From assembly GCF_902712875.1 (NCBI RefSeq), contig NZ_LR743509.1:1998001-2062000 (forward strand): DNA of 64,000 nt, written 5' to 3'. Made by a program: the position numbers and the translations under genes. The DNA is from Hyphomicrobium sp. ghe19. GTDB lineage: Bacteria > Pseudomonadota > Alphaproteobacteria > Rhizobiales > Hyphomicrobiaceae. Under the pieces are notes generated by a model that ran no database searches, was not told the DNA's origin, and saw only the letters and a list, made by a program, of their open reading frames with translations. This document shows, in pieces, positions 24,389-34,891 of the stretch. How positions within the stretch are numbered: position 1 is the first letter of the stretch; every line of letters begins with the position of its first letter.

Positions 24389-25032
24389 TCAAAGAAAGCA
24401 CGCTTCGCGAAGCCGACGCGATTTATCGCCGTATCGTTCCCGCAGGCCAATATTGGATGCACGTCGTTCTTGAGGGCGAGACGCTTCGCCTTCTCGATCT
24501 CGAAGGCAATCAGGCCGCGGATACTTTGTTCTTCAACGCCGACGATCCGGCGGAACGCTACTCGGCGTCCGACACCATCCGGGAGCAAGGCAATATCTAT
24601 CTCACGGCGGGCTCTGTGCTTCGTTCCGATATCTGCCGTCCTATGCTGACGATCACGGCCGATACGGTCGGCCGCCACGACACGCTCGGCGGCGCCTGTG
24701 CGACGGAGAGCAACACCGTTCGCTACGCGCTCGAAAAGAAATCGCTGCACGCGTGCCGCGACAGTTACCTGCTCGCGATCGCCGAGAACGAGCAGTACGG
24801 CCTCTCGAAACGCGACATCGGACACAACATCAATTTCTTCATGAACGTGCCTGTCACGCCCGACGGCGGGTTGACGTTCGAGGATGGTTTGTCGGCGCCG
24901 GGAAAATACGTCGAGATGACTGCGCACATGAACGTCATCGTGCTGATCTCGAACTGTCCGCAACTCAACAATCCCTGCAACGCCTACAACCCCACGCCGA
25001 TCGAAGTTCTCATCTGGGGTAAGGGGGCCTGA
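24385..25032 (+). CDS. cgdA: Carboxyguanidine deiminase subunit (urea amidolyase-associated protein 2)
   Basis: A 215-residue DUF1989 protein, the partner of the upstream subunit. It shares the layout [20 protein letters not shown], then [20 protein letters not shown], and the C-terminal metal-ligand region [17 protein letters not shown] with two Cys. The start overlaps the upstream stop (ATGA) and the carboxylase gene follows after five bases. The pair makes the operon a guanidine pathway rather than a plain urea pathway, because carboxyguanidine needs deimination before allophanate can form. Confidence 0.88.
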   Translation: MIKESTLREADAIYRRIVPAGQYWMHVVLEGETLRLLDLEGNQAADTLFFNADDPAERYSASDTIREQGNIYLTAGSVLRSDICRPMLTITADTVGRHDTLGGACATESNTVRYALEKKSLHACRDSYLLAIAENEQYGLSKRDIGHNINFFMNVPVTPDGGLTFEDGLSAPGKYVEMTAHMNVIVLISNCPQLNNPCNAYNPTPIEVLIWGKGA

Positions 25033-25037
25033 CGTCC

Positions 25038-28000
25038 ATGTTCCGCAAAGTCCTTATCGCCAACCGCGGCGCCATCGCCTGCCGCATCATCAGAACGCTC
25101 GACCGCATGGGGATTGCGAGCGTCGCGGTCTATTCCGAGGCCGATCGTCATTCGATGCATGTCATGCAGGCGGGCGAAGCCGTCGCCATCGGTCCATCAC
25201 CCGCGGCCGAGAGCTATCTCAAGTTTGACGCCATCCTCGACGCTGCAAAGAAGACCGGCGCGGAAGCGATTCATCCGGGTTACGGCTTTCTGTCGGAAAA
25301 TCCCGATTTCGCGGACGCGTGCGAAGCAGCGGGCATCGTGTTCATTGGGCCGAAGGCGAAGCACATGCGCGCCTTCGGATTGAAGCACAAGGCGCGCGAG
25401 CTTGCGTTTGAGGCAAACGTACCGTTGGCGCCGGGCTCCGGCCTCATCCGCGATGTCGAACACGCCAAGTGCGAAGCCCAGCGCATCGGCTATCCGGTGA
25501 TGATCAAGAGCACGGCCGGCGGCGGCGGCATCGGCTTGCAGCTCGTGTCGACGGCGGAAGAAATCGCGCCGATGTTCGAGCGCGTCGAACGCCTCGCTCG
25601 CAACAACTTCAAGGACGCCGGTATCTTCATCGAGAAGTATGTGGCGCGCGGCCGCCACATCGAAGTGCAAATTTTCGGCGACGGCCGCGGCAACGTCGTC
25701 TCGCTCGGCGAACGCGACTGCTCGGCGCAGCGGCGCAACCAGAAGGTCATCGAGGAGACGCCTGCGCCAAACCTCCCCGAGAAGACGCGGGCGGCGCTCT
25801 GGGAGACGGCGCGACGTCTCGGCCAGGCCGTCAATTACGAAAGCGCGGGCACAGTCGAATATCTCTACGATGCCGAGACGAACGAGTTCTATTTTCTCGA
25901 GGTCAATACGCGGCTTCAGGTGGAGCATGGCGTGACCGAGGAAGTCTTCGGCGCAGATCTCGTCGAATGGATGGTGCGGCAGGCGGCGGGAGAATTACAA
26001 CCGCTCGATCAATCCAAGATTTCGCCAACGGGTGCATCGATCCAAGTCCGGCTTTACGCGGAAGATCCTGCGCGCGATTTCCGGCCAAGCTCCGGCCGGT
26101 TGACGGACGTTTCCTGGCCAAAGGGCGCGCGCATCGAGACGTGGGTGCAGAGCGGCTCGGAGGTTTCTCCCTACTACGACCCGATGATCGCAAAGATCAT
26201 CGTCAAGGGATCGTCACGCGACGACGCGCTGGCGCGACTTCGATCGGCGCTCGATCAAACGCGCATCGGCGGCCTCGAAACCAATCTCGATTATCTCCGC
26301 CAGCTCGCGGGATCAGGGGTCTTTGCGAAAGCTGAGATGCTGACGCGGACATTGCAGACGTTCACTTATAAAGCGGACACCATCGAAGTTCTGTCGCCGG
26401 GCACGCAGACGACGATCCAGGATTGGCCGGGACGCGTCGGCTATTGGGCGGTCGGCGTGCCGCCATCAGGCCCGATGGACGCGCTGTCGTTTCGCTTAGC
26501 CAATCGTATCGTCGGCAACGACGAAGGGACTGCCGGGATCGAGACGACGCTCGCGGGACCGTCCCTCAAATTCAACACCGACGCCGTGATCTGTCTCGCG
26601 GGTGCGGAGCTGTCTGCGACGCTCGACGGCGCGCCTGTCGTCTACTGGGAAGCCATTCAGATCAAGTCCGGACAGGTGCTGAAGATCGGCGGCGTCAAGG
26701 GGCCGGGCGTGCGCGCCTACATCGCCGTTCGCGGCGGTATCGACGTTCCGTCTTATCTCGGAAGCAAATCCACGTTCACGCTCGGCAAGTTCGGCGGGCA
26801 CGGCGGACGCGTATTGATGACGGGCGACGTGCTTCATATCGGCCGCGACGCGACGAGTTTTCCTTCGGCGCGTCTTCCGGAAGAACTCAAACCTCGCCTC
26901 GTCCATACCTGGGATATCGGCGTTCTCTACGGTCCACATGGCGCGCCGGATTTCTTCGCGCCGGAATACATCGACACGTTCTTCGCGAGCGATTGGGAGG
27001 TTCATTACAATTCGAATCCGACCGGCATTCGGCTGATCGGACCGAAGCCCGTCTGGGCGCGCACCGACGGCGGCGAAGCCGGGCTTCACCCGAGCAATAT
27101 TCACGACAACGCCTACGCCATCGGGACGATCGATTTCACCGGCGACATGCCTGTCATCCTCGGCCCCGACGGCCCGTCGCTCGGCGGCTTCGTGTGTCCG
27201 GCGACCATCGTGCAAGCCGAACTTTGGAAGATGGGTCAGCTTCGGCCGGGCGACAAAGTCCGCTTCACGCGTCTTTCTCCTGCCGAGGCCGCCGCGCGTC
27301 TTGCCAAGCAGAACGCAGAGATCGCAACGCTGAAGTCTATCGCCGCGCCGTCGTTCCCGCATGCGAAGTGGGGGGCGGATGACTGCATGGTCGGCGGCCG
27401 CGAGGCGTCCGGCGACAAGCCGCGCGTTGTTTATCGCCGCGCGGGCGATGCTTACATGCTCGTCGAATACGGCCCGATCATTCTCGATTTCACGTTGCGA
27501 TTCCGCGCACACGCGCTGATGACCGCTCTCGAACGGCGAAAGCTGGCAGGCATTCTCGACCTGACGCCGGGTATCCGGTCCTTGCAGGTCCACTACGACA
27601 GCTCGGCACTGCCTCTCGAAGATTTGCTCGCGGAGCTTTCGCGCATCGAAGATGCGCTCGGAGACTTGAGCGATATCGAGGTGCCGTCGCGCATCGTGCA
27701 TCTGCCGCTGTCGTGGAACGACCCCGCGGTGCAGAAGACGATCGACAAATATATCCAGGGCGTCAGACCCGATGCGCCGTGGTGTCCTTCCAACATAGAG
27801 TTCATCCGGCGCATCAATGGTCTCGATTCAATCGAGGATGTGCTGCGGATCGTGTTCGACGCGACCTACGTCGTTCTCGGACTGGGCGACGTGTATCTCG
27901 GTGCGCCGGTCGCGACGCCGGTCGACCCGCGTCATCGTCTCGTCACGACGAAATACAATCCGGCGCGCACGTGGACGCCCGACAACGTGGTCGGCATCGG

Positions 28001-28658
28001 CGGGGCTTACATGTGCATCTACGGCATGGAGGGCCCCGGCGGTTATCAGCTCTTCGGCCGGACGTGCCAAGTCTGGAACACGTATCGCACGACGGAAGCC
28101 TTCGAAGCCGGGTCGCCATGGCTTTTGCGGTTCTTCGATCAGATCCGCTTCTATCCCGTCACGAGCGAAGAACTGGCGAAGTTCCGCGACGGTTTTCTTG
28201 AAGGGCAGGCCAACGTCAAAGTCGAAGCGACAAGGTTTCGTCTCAGGGACTATCTGGCTTTCCTTGCCGAGAACGAAGAGTCGATTGGCGCCTTCAAGTC
28301 GCGTCAGCAGGCGGCCTTCGAGGCGGAACGGGCGCGCTGGCATCAGGTCGATCAGGAAGGTGCGGCAGGCGCATCCGACAGCGGCGTTGAAGAGGATGCG
28401 ACCGCCGTTCTGCCTCCCGGCGCCACCGCCGTCGAGAGCCCTGTTCCAGGCAGCGTCTGGAAGGTTCTCGTCGAGCCCGGAACACGGGTCGCCGAGGGCG
28501 AGACGCTGATAATCGTCGAGTCAATGAAAATGGAGATGGCCGTGCCGGCGCCGCAAAGCGGGGTCGTTCACGAGGTGCGCTGCGTCGAAGGGCGGCCTGT
28601 GGCCCTCGGCCAGGCTCTCGTTATCTTAAGAGAGCCACATGCGGAGGCGACGGCGTGA
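25038..28658 (+). CDS. Biotin-dependent guanidine carboxylase (urea carboxylase family)
   Basis: A 1,206-residue single-chain carboxylase. The biotin carboxylase part (residues 1-450) has [13 protein letters not shown] ATP contacts ([16 protein letters not shown]) and [10 protein letters not shown]. The AHS2 (CT_A_B) part follows at about 460-780 ([20 protein letters not shown]), then AHS1 (CT_C_D) at about 790-1040, and a C-terminal biotinyl domain with ESMKMEM, whose Lys1164 should carry biotin. The enzyme adds bicarbonate to guanidine or urea using ATP. Two guanidine riboswitches and the deiminase genes argue for guanidine as the true substrate. Usual length for the bacterial family. Confidence 0.92.
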   Translation: MFRKVLIANRGAIACRIIRTLDRMGIASVAVYSEADRHSMHVMQAGEAVAIGPSPAAESYLKFDAILDAAKKTGAEAIHPGYGFLSENPDFADACEAAGIVFIGPKAKHMRAFGLKHKARELAFEANVPLAPGSGLIRDVEHAKCEAQRIGYPVMIKSTAGGGGIGLQLVSTAEEIAPMFERVERLARNNFKDAGIFIEKYVARGRHIEVQIFGDGRGNVVSLGERDCSAQRRNQKVIEETPAPNLPEKTRAALWETARRLGQAVNYESAGTVEYLYDAETNEFYFLEVNTRLQVEHGVTEEVFGADLVEWMVRQAAGELQPLDQSKISPTGASIQVRLYAEDPARDFRPSSGRLTDVSWPKGARIETWVQSGSEVSPYYDPMIAKIIVKGSSRDDALARLRSALDQTRIGGLETNLDYLRQLAGSGVFAKAEMLTRTLQTFTYKADTIEVLSPGTQTTIQDWPGRVGYWAVGVPPSGPMDALSFRLANRIVGNDEGTAGIETTLAGPSLKFNTDAVICLAGAELSATLDGAPVVYWEAIQIKSGQVLKIGGVKGPGVRAYIAVRGGIDVPSYLGSKSTFTLGKFGGHGGRVLMTGDVLHIGRDATSFPSARLPEELKPRLVHTWDIGVLYGPHGAPDFFAPEYIDTFFASDWEVHYNSNPTGIRLIGPKPVWARTDGGEAGLHPSNIHDNAYAIGTIDFTGDMPVILGPDGPSLGGFVCPATIVQAELWKMGQLRPGDKVRFTRLSPAEAAARLAKQNAEIATLKSIAAPSFPHAKWGADDCMVGGREASGDKPRVVYRRAGDAYMLVEYGPIILDFTLRFRAHALMTALERRKLAGILDLTPGIRSLQVHYDSSALPLEDLLAELSRIEDALGDLSDIEVPSRIVHLPLSWNDPAVQKTIDKYIQGVRPDAPWCPSNIEFIRRINGLDSIEDVLRIVFDATYVVLGLGDVYLGAPVATPVDPRHRLVTTKYNPARTWTPDNVVGIGGAYMCIYGMEGPGGYQLFGRTCQVWNTYRTTEAFEAGSPWLLRFFDQIRFYPVTSEELAKFRDGFLEGQANVKVEATRFRLRDYLAFLAENEESIGAFKSRQQAAFEAERARWHQVDQEGAAGASDSGVEEDATAVLPPGATAVESPVPGSVWKVLVEPGTRVAEGETLIIVESMKMEMAVPAPQSGVVHEVRCVEGRPVALGQALVILREPHAEATA

Positions 28659-30439
28659 CCCTATCGCTCGACATCGCAAACCTCACCGCCCTCTACGAGC
28701 GCGGAAAGACGACCCCCGAAGCAACCGTTGAAGAGGTCTTCGCTCGGATCGGAGACAAGGGCGTTGCGCCCGACTGGATCGCGCTTCGCGATAAGGAGAG
28801 CGTTCTCGATAGCGTTCGCCGCGCGCCTCGCGGGGCCCTTTACGGCATTCCGTTTGCCGTAAAGGACAACATCGATGTCGCCGGTATGCCGACGACGTGC
28901 GGTTGTCCAGCTTTCGCCTATGTGCCCGAGCGTTCGGCGGCGGTCGTCGAACGGCTCGAAGCGGCCGGCGCCATCCTGATCGGCAAAACGAACCTCGACC
29001 AGTTTGCGACCGGGCTCAACGGCACGCGCTCGCCTTACGGCATCCCGGCGAACGTCTTCAATGCGGACTACATCTCCGGCGGCTCGAGTTCTGGTTCAGC
29101 TGTGGTGGTCGCCGCGGGGATTGTTTCGTTTTCTCTCGGCACCGACACGGCGGGATCAGGCCGCGTTCCGGCGGCCTTCAATAACATCGTCGGTCTGAAG
29201 CCGACGAAAGGCATCATCTCGACGCGTGGCATCGTACCCGCATGCAAGAGCCAAGATGCGGTTTCGATTTTTGCGCTCACTGTCGCTGACGCCGCGAAGC
29301 TTGCAGAGACAGCCGTCGCCTTCGACAAGGACGACTGTTTCGCGAGGGCCGATGCGCCACCCTTCGCCGTCGAGGATTTCGCGCGTCCGCTGAGAATTGG
29401 CATCCCCAACGCGCCGCTGTCGTTCTTCGATGATGGCGAGTATCAGCGGCTCTATCATCACACGATCGATCGCCTCGCCGGACTTGGCGCGGAGATCACC
29501 CCATTCAACTTCGCGCCGTTTCTCGACACCGCAGCCATGCTTTACGACGGTCCGTGGGTCGCCGAGCGGCTGTTCGCCGTCGACGACATGGACGACGATG
29601 ATCTTCATCCCGTCGTTCGCGAGATCATCCACAACGGCCGGAATAAATCTGCGCTCGCGACATTCGAGAGCTTTTATCGTCTTGCTGAATATCGCCGCGC
29701 GGCGGACGCCGAGTGGAACCGCATGGACGTGATGGTGCTGCCGACGGCGGGCACGACGTACAAAATCGCCGATATGCTGGCTGATCCCGTTCGCCTCAAT
29801 TCGAACCTCGGCGCGTATACGAATTTCGTCAATCTCCTCGACCTTTCGGCTCTCGCCATTCCAGCGGGCTTTCGCGAGGACGGCATCCCTTTCGGCGTGA
29901 CGCTGATCGGGCGCGCGTTCGCCGACGGACAACTCGCGGCGATCGGTGATGCTCTTCATCGCACGCTCGATGGTGCGAAGCTTGGCGCGACGCAGGCAGC
30001 CTTGTCGGATGCAGCGCCCGTCGCCGTGAAGCCCGCCAAGAAGACGACGGTCGAGGTCGCGGTGGTCGGCGCCCATCTCAGGGGGCAGCCACTCAACAGC
30101 CAGCTTACCGAGCGCGATGCCATCTACCGGGAGACGGCGCGCACGGCAGCCGGATACCGTCTTTACGCCTTGCCGGGGACGACGCCGCCGAAGCCGGGCC
30201 TCATCTTCGAGGGTACCGGGCCGGGTGCGATCGAAGTCGAAATCTGGGAAATGGAAGAGGCCGCGTTCGGGTCGTTCGTGGCGCTCATACCGGCCCCCCT
30301 CGGGATCGGGACGCTTGTGCTCGAAGGCGGCCGAGAGGTGAAAGGCTTCCTTTGTGAAAGCCATGCCATTCGCGGCGCCGAGGACATTACGGAGTTCGGG
30401 GGCTGGCGCGCCTGGCTCGGCCGGACGGCTGTCGCCTGA
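28655..30439 (+). CDS. atzF: Allophanate hydrolase
   Basis: A 594-residue amidase that splits allophanate into two ammonia and two CO2, the last step of the pathway. The amidase-signature region has the catalytic Lys in IPFAVKDNIDVAG (about residue 71) and the Ser pair in GGSSSGSAVVVAAGIVSFSL and its GTDTAGSGR continuation. The C-terminal domain (about 465-594) has TERDAIYRETARTAAGYRLY and ends FGGWRAWLGR. It starts with GTG overlapping the carboxylase stop (GTGA), so the two are coupled. Full length; both domains present. Confidence 0.93.
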   Translation: MTLSLDIANLTALYERGKTTPEATVEEVFARIGDKGVAPDWIALRDKESVLDSVRRAPRGALYGIPFAVKDNIDVAGMPTTCGCPAFAYVPERSAAVVERLEAAGAILIGKTNLDQFATGLNGTRSPYGIPANVFNADYISGGSSSGSAVVVAAGIVSFSLGTDTAGSGRVPAAFNNIVGLKPTKGIISTRGIVPACKSQDAVSIFALTVADAAKLAETAVAFDKDDCFARADAPPFAVEDFARPLRIGIPNAPLSFFDDGEYQRLYHHTIDRLAGLGAEITPFNFAPFLDTAAMLYDGPWVAERLFAVDDMDDDDLHPVVREIIHNGRNKSALATFESFYRLAEYRRAADAEWNRMDVMVLPTAGTTYKIADMLADPVRLNSNLGAYTNFVNLLDLSALAIPAGFREDGIPFGVTLIGRAFADGQLAAIGDALHRTLDGAKLGATQAALSDAAPVAVKPAKKTTVEVAVVGAHLRGQPLNSQLTERDAIYRETARTAAGYRLYALPGTTPPKPGLIFEGTGPGAIEVEIWEMEEAAFGSFVALIPAPLGIGTLVLEGGREVKGFLCESHAIRGAEDITEFGGWRAWLGRTAVA

Positions 30440-30617
30440 TCCGGCGCACCGAGGCAAAATAAATTGCTGCGAATACCGTGATTTAGAACGCGGTTCGCCG
30501 TCGCGGCGCCGCGCCTTGCGAAATAGATGACTGCGTCACCATATTAATGTAGTCTTTTATTCTAGATTTAGCGTCCCGGACGCACGAGATCGCCTTAAGG
30601 CGGCAAGCGAGGAAACG

Positions 30618-31439
30618 ATGCGCAACAGAATAATCCGCTCCACGATTGTTGCCGGACTGACGGCAGTCCTGGGGATGATCGCGGCTCAGGCGAGCGCGCG
30701 GGCCGACGACACGGCTGTCATCTGGGACAGCATCCGGACGGATCTCTTCGGAACGCGCGAGGTTGCGGACGGGGCCGGCAAAGTGGCGCTCGAAGCGCCG
30801 TACCGCGCGGAAGACGCATCCACGGTTCCCCTCACCATTCGCCTCCCGGCTGAATTCGCCAAAGACGTGAAATCCCTGACGCTCGTCATCGACAAAAACC
30901 CCTCCCCCGTCGTCGCGACGTTCACGTACGGCGATGCGGCCGGGAACGGCGAACGCGTTCTGGCCACGCGCGTTCGCATCGATCAATATTCGAATGTCCG
31001 CGCGATCGCCGAGACGAACGACGGCAAACTGTTCATGACGATCAAGTTCGTGAAAGCGTCGGGCGGCTGCTCGGCTCCGGCCGGCAAGGACCCGGAGGAA
31101 GCGGCGAAGACGATGGGCAAGATGAAGGTGATGACCGCCTTCAAGGACCCGGATAACACGGCTGCGCAAGAAGCTCAGGTGATGATCCGTCATCCGAACA
31201 GTTCGGGCATGCAGATGGATCAGGTGACCGGCCTCTATATCCCGACGCATTTTGTGGACAAGGTGGCCGTGAAGACTGGCGGCAAAACCGTCTTCACGAT
31301 GACAGGCGGCATCTCGATCAGCGAAAATCCGAACTTCCGTTTCACCTATCAGGGCAATCCTTCCGACGTGATGAGCGTCGAGGCTGAGGATTCGCAAGGC
31401 AACGCGTTCAAGGGCAACTCAACTCCGAGCCAATCCTGA
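30618..31439 (+). CDS. Fused SoxYZ-like sulfur carrier
   Basis: A 273-residue periplasmic protein with a signal peptide (cleavage after ASARA, about residue 30). The SoxY-like half (residues 30-155) ends in KASGGCSAPAGKDPE, where the Cys after two Gly is where SoxY would hold sulfur. The SoxZ-like half (about 170-273) has VMIRHPNSSGMQMDQVTGLY and ISENPNFRFTY. Fusions of this kind are known as SoxYZ-like carriers, some linked to quinoprotein dehydrogenases. Here the SoxC- and SoxD-like genes follow at once, so a sulfur dehydrogenase partner is likely. A palindrome CGCCTTAAGGCG (30591-30602) lies just upstream of its start. Confidence 0.85.
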   Translation: MRNRIIRSTIVAGLTAVLGMIAAQASARADDTAVIWDSIRTDLFGTREVADGAGKVALEAPYRAEDASTVPLTIRLPAEFAKDVKSLTLVIDKNPSPVVATFTYGDAAGNGERVLATRVRIDQYSNVRAIAETNDGKLFMTIKFVKASGGCSAPAGKDPEEAAKTMGKMKVMTAFKDPDNTAAQEAQVMIRHPNSSGMQMDQVTGLYIPTHFVDKVAVKTGGKTVFTMTGGISISENPNFRFTYQGNPSDVMSVEAEDSQGNAFKGNSTPSQS

Positions 31440-31460
31440 CGTCGTTTGCGGAACGGCCTC

Positions 31461-32753
31461 ATGGCCGGCAAGCTTGCAAGTGAAGATCTAGTACCGGTTG
31501 CCGGCGGCGGGCTTTTGCATCGCCGCCTTTTCCTCAAGGCGGGATTGGTTCTCGCTACGGCACAGACCGCGACATCCCTCAGGGCGGAAGAAGCGTCACT
31601 GCCGAAGGCCGAAGATCCGGATGATCCCTCCTGGATTCACAAAACCGGCCTTCCCTTCACCGGCTACGGCACGCCGTCAAAATACGAGAAGCACGTCGTT
31701 CGCAACACGGGCGGCAACCGCACGCCTGCTGGCGACGGCGTCTCGTGGACGCCTCTGGAAGAACTCGAAGGCATCATCACGCCGAGCGGCCTCCATTTCG
31801 AGCGCCATCATGACGGCGTGCCGGACATCGATCCGGCCTTGCACAGGCTCGTCATCCACGGCCTCGTGCAGCGGCCCCTGGAATTCACCGTCGCGAGCTT
31901 GCTTCGATATCCGATGCGCTCGCGCTTCCTCTTCATCGAGTGTGGCGGGAACAGCAACGCCGGGTGGCACGAGGAACCCATCCAGCGTCCGGTTGGCGAT
32001 TTCCATGGACTCGTTTCATGCTCGGAATGGACCGGCGTGCCGCTCTCCCTTCTGCTCGATGAGGCGGGCGTCGATCCGCAGGCGTCGTGGATCATCGCCG
32101 AGGGCGCCGATGCCGGACTGCTCAACGTCAGCCTGCCGCTTTCGAAGCTGATGGATGATGCGATCGTCGGACTCTATCAGAATGGCGAACGCGTGCGGCC
32201 CGAGAACGGCTATCCGATCCGGCTGATCGTGCCGGGCTGGGAAGGCATCACCAACATCAAGTGGCTGCGCCGCCTGCACGTCACCGACGCTCCGTCTATG
32301 ACGCGCAACGAAACGGCGAAATACACCGAGCTTTTGGCGTCCGGCAAAGCGCGCATGTTCACGTTCGTCATGGATGCCAAATCGCTGATCACGTCACCTT
32401 CGCCGGGCCAGAAGATGCACGGGGCGAATGTCTATGAAATTCGCGGGCTCGCATGGAGCGGCCGCGGCAAGATCAGTAAGGTGGAGGTTTCGGCGGACGG
32501 CGGCAAATCGTGGGCCGAGGCAGAGTTGCAGGCCCCCGTCATGTCGCAATGCTTCACGCGCTTTCGCTCCCCGTGGGCTTGGGACGGCAAGGCTGCGCTG
32601 CTCAAAAGCCGCGCGACGGACGAAACGGGCTATGTCCAACCCGAGCGCGACGTGTTGATCAAAGAGCGCGGACGCGAAGGGTACTTTCACTACAACGCGA
32701 TTGTCTGCTGGGCCGTCGATGAAGATGGTACGATCAGCCATGTCTATGCTTAG
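31461..32753 (+). CDS. soxC: SoxC-like molybdenum sulfur dehydrogenase subunit
   Basis: A 430-residue sulfite-oxidase-family protein. The N-terminus has a twin-arginine-type motif HRRLFLKAG followed by a hydrophobic stretch, so it should be exported folded with molybdopterin. The Mo-ligating Cys is in FIECGGNSN. The dimerisation domain forms the last 120 residues (IRGLAWSGRGKISKVEVSAD). SoxC works with SoxD to oxidise the sulfane sulfur bound to SoxY. I chose ATG 31461; a TTG at 31446 opens the same frame. It follows the carrier gene by 21 bases and overlaps the SoxD-like gene by 14. Confidence 0.87.
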   Translation: MAGKLASEDLVPVAGGGLLHRRLFLKAGLVLATAQTATSLRAEEASLPKAEDPDDPSWIHKTGLPFTGYGTPSKYEKHVVRNTGGNRTPAGDGVSWTPLEELEGIITPSGLHFERHHDGVPDIDPALHRLVIHGLVQRPLEFTVASLLRYPMRSRFLFIECGGNSNAGWHEEPIQRPVGDFHGLVSCSEWTGVPLSLLLDEAGVDPQASWIIAEGADAGLLNVSLPLSKLMDDAIVGLYQNGERVRPENGYPIRLIVPGWEGITNIKWLRRLHVTDAPSMTRNETAKYTELLASGKARMFTFVMDAKSLITSPSPGQKMHGANVYEIRGLAWSGRGKISKVEVSADGGKSWAEAELQAPVMSQCFTRFRSPWAWDGKAALLKSRATDETGYVQPERDVLIKERGREGYFHYNAIVCWAVDEDGTISHVYA

Positions 32754-33279
32754 GCGCGTTGCGGCTGCGATCATCGTTCCGGTTGTGGGAACTGTGGCCA
32801 TCGCCGAGGATGCTGCCGTCAAAGCTCCTCGCCTCGGCACACCGTTGAGTGCAGACGCGATCGCGAAATGGGATCGCACGATCTTTCCCGATGGGCGTGG
32901 ACTGCCGCCAGGAAAGGGGACCGCGAAAGACGGCCGCGTCATATACGAGCAGAAATGCGCGAGCTGTCACGGTTCGCACGGGGAAGGCGGAACGGCGGAA
33001 GAACTCGTCAGCGGGCCGACGCCGCCATCGCCCGATAATCCGAGCAAGGCAATCGGGTCTTACTGGCCGTTCGCGACGACGATCTTCGATTTCGTTCGCC
33101 GCAGCATGCCGCCTGCGGCTCCGGGTTCCTTATCCGCGGATGAGACCTACGCCGTCACGGCCTACCTGCTCGCCGCCAATGCGATCATTCCGGAGAGCGA
33201 AGAGCTGAATGCGAAAACGCTGGCCGCCGTGCGGATGCCGAACCGCGACGGCTTCATCTGGATCGACGTAAAAAAGTAA
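32740..33279 (+). CDS. soxD: SoxD-like c-type cytochrome
   Basis: A 179-residue exported cytochrome c. A signal peptide covers about residues 1-21. One haem site CASCH occurs (CASCHGSHGEGGTAEELVSG, about residue 74), with a plausible Met ligand in RRSMPPAAPGSL. Full SoxD of Paracoccus has two haem domains, and this protein has only one and is shorter, matching the shorter SoxD-like partners. It passes electrons from SoxC to the respiratory chain. The start ATG 32740 lies inside the end of soxC; ATG 32746 is an alternative. Confidence 0.82.
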   Translation: MSMLRRVAAAIIVPVVGTVAIAEDAAVKAPRLGTPLSADAIAKWDRTIFPDGRGLPPGKGTAKDGRVIYEQKCASCHGSHGEGGTAEELVSGPTPPSPDNPSKAIGSYWPFATTIFDFVRRSMPPAAPGSLSADETYAVTAYLLAANAIIPESEELNAKTLAAVRMPNRDGFIWIDVKK

Positions 33280-33292
33280 GTTTGCGCCGCTT

Positions 33293-34672
33293 TCAGAAAT
33301 TGATCTTCGCGCCAAAGATGCCCGCTTGGAATGCATCGAGAGAAGTTTTCCCCACGGGAGCGCCGCTGGTGGCTGTCACGCTGTTCCCGAAGACATCGCC
33401 ATCGGCGTGCTCGTAGACAGCATAGAGCGTCATTTCCGCCGCATCGATATATTGAATGATGCCGCCCTGCCAGAAATTGATGGTCGAGCTTACCGTCTTA
33501 CCGGGATTGGAACCGGCATCGTCATGACGGTACTCGCCAAAAATGTTCGTTTTGCCTAGTGAAATCCACTTCTGTTCGATACCGGGCTGGATGAACCACA
33601 CATTGCTAACAGGCTCTATAAGCTGCTGCTCGGTGGTCGGGTTCCCGGTATCAATGTGCTGCGTACCCCAGCCGCCGAATACGAATAGTCCGGTCGGCTT
33701 GTGCATGATCGTGGCTGCGGCGCCACCCCAGTCGCACCGGAAGTTCGGCAATGATGCCGTCGTCGTGCTCGAAGATATGCAAGCAGTTCCGCCCGCAACG
33801 TAGGTGCTCGGGGTTCCGCTGAATTGGGTGCCGGGATTATTGCTTTGGCCATAACCGCCACGCACGAGAACATCGAAATCTCCGATGGTGTTTTTGTACT
33901 GGAGCGCGATGTCCCATAAGCTGGCTTCGCCCCAAGCCGCAGCCCAGGAAAAGCCCTGATAAATCGGTGAGTCGTAGCGAACGACATTGCGACGGCCGCT
34001 ATCGCCAGGTGTCGAATTATTGAAGCCTCTCAGAACGTCCGTCCATCTGAGCGCGGGCGAGCCTATGGGATTTCCATCAGCTCTCAGCTGAAACTGCGAC
34101 AGGTAGATCGCGGCGCCTTCAGCATCGTCGACGTTGCGTGTCAAAGTGAAGTCGGCGTCGTCGAGGAGGTGGTAAGTTGCAGTACCGTTTTGGCCAACGG
34201 CGACCTGTCCCCATTCCTGACTCTTGACGTACCAATAGCTTTTGCGAACCAAAAGCTGATTGTCCTGGTTGTTCGGGTTGCTGCTCGAAGAACTCGGAGA
34301 ATTTTGATTCCACTGATTTGACGGATGGCCCTGCACCCCAATTTCAAGGAGGTAACCTGCTGAAACGTCGGACGTGATCTTTGCCTCGCCGACGAACCGG
34401 AAGCGCGACTGCTCGACGGAGTTCGTGCCCACGTAAGCGTTATGCTCGGTGCCATCATCCCAGACGATTAGGTTCTCGTTGACCCAGCCCGAAATCGTCA
34501 GGCTGACTTTCCGGTTGCCTTTGCGCGCGGTGGTCGCTTCCAGTTCGGCGATACGCTCCTCAAGGTCAGCGCAGCAGTTGCCGCCGAGGTCAGCAGCGGC
34601 AGCTGGTGAAATCAAAATCAGGGCGGCCGCAATGATACCGAAGCCGCTGACAAACTCACGAGATATTCTCAT
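33293..34672 (-). CDS. Outer-membrane porin of alphaproteobacterial type
   Basis: A 459-residue porin. The signal peptide ends at ISPAAAAD (about residue 25). It is followed by a short coiled-coil-like segment (CCADLEERIAELEATTARKG), then a long beta-rich region beginning VSLTISGWVNENLIVWDDGT and ending in the aromatic IFGAKINF, the classic C-terminal Phe of outer-membrane barrels. I chose ATG 34672 because the 72 residues upstream look non-coding and carry no signal. It forms a diffusion pore; selectivity cannot be read. Convergent with soxD. Confidence 0.85.
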   Translation of the reverse strand: MRISREFVSGFGIIAAALILISPAAAADLGGNCCADLEERIAELEATTARKGNRKVSLTISGWVNENLIVWDDGTEHNAYVGTNSVEQSRFRFVGEAKITSDVSAGYLLEIGVQGHPSNQWNQNSPSSSSSNPNNQDNQLLVRKSYWYVKSQEWGQVAVGQNGTATYHLLDDADFTLTRNVDDAEGAAIYLSQFQLRADGNPIGSPALRWTDVLRGFNNSTPGDSGRRNVVRYDSPIYQGFSWAAAWGEASLWDIALQYKNTIGDFDVLVRGGYGQSNNPGTQFSGTPSTYVAGGTACISSSTTTASLPNFRCDWGGAAATIMHKPTGLFVFGGWGTQHIDTGNPTTEQQLIEPVSNVWFIQPGIEQKWISLGKTNIFGEYRHDDAGSNPGKTVSSTINFWQGGIIQYIDAAEMTLYAVYEHADGDVFGNSVTATSGAPVGKTSLDAFQAGIFGAKINF

Positions 34673-34891
34673 CACTACCACCCCGCGGAATCGTCTGCAC
34701 ACCGATAATATGAACAGACCACGCAGTGCCAATGTCGAACGGGCCGCAATTCCCGGATGCTGATTGGGTGTGATGCAAAAGCTATTATGCAGAGATGTTG
34801 AATTATCCGCCGCAACGCGCCTTAAATTTGTTACCGCTTTCTGACTTGAGCCGCGACATTCAGTTATTCCGATTTCGATCGAGCTCACGCG

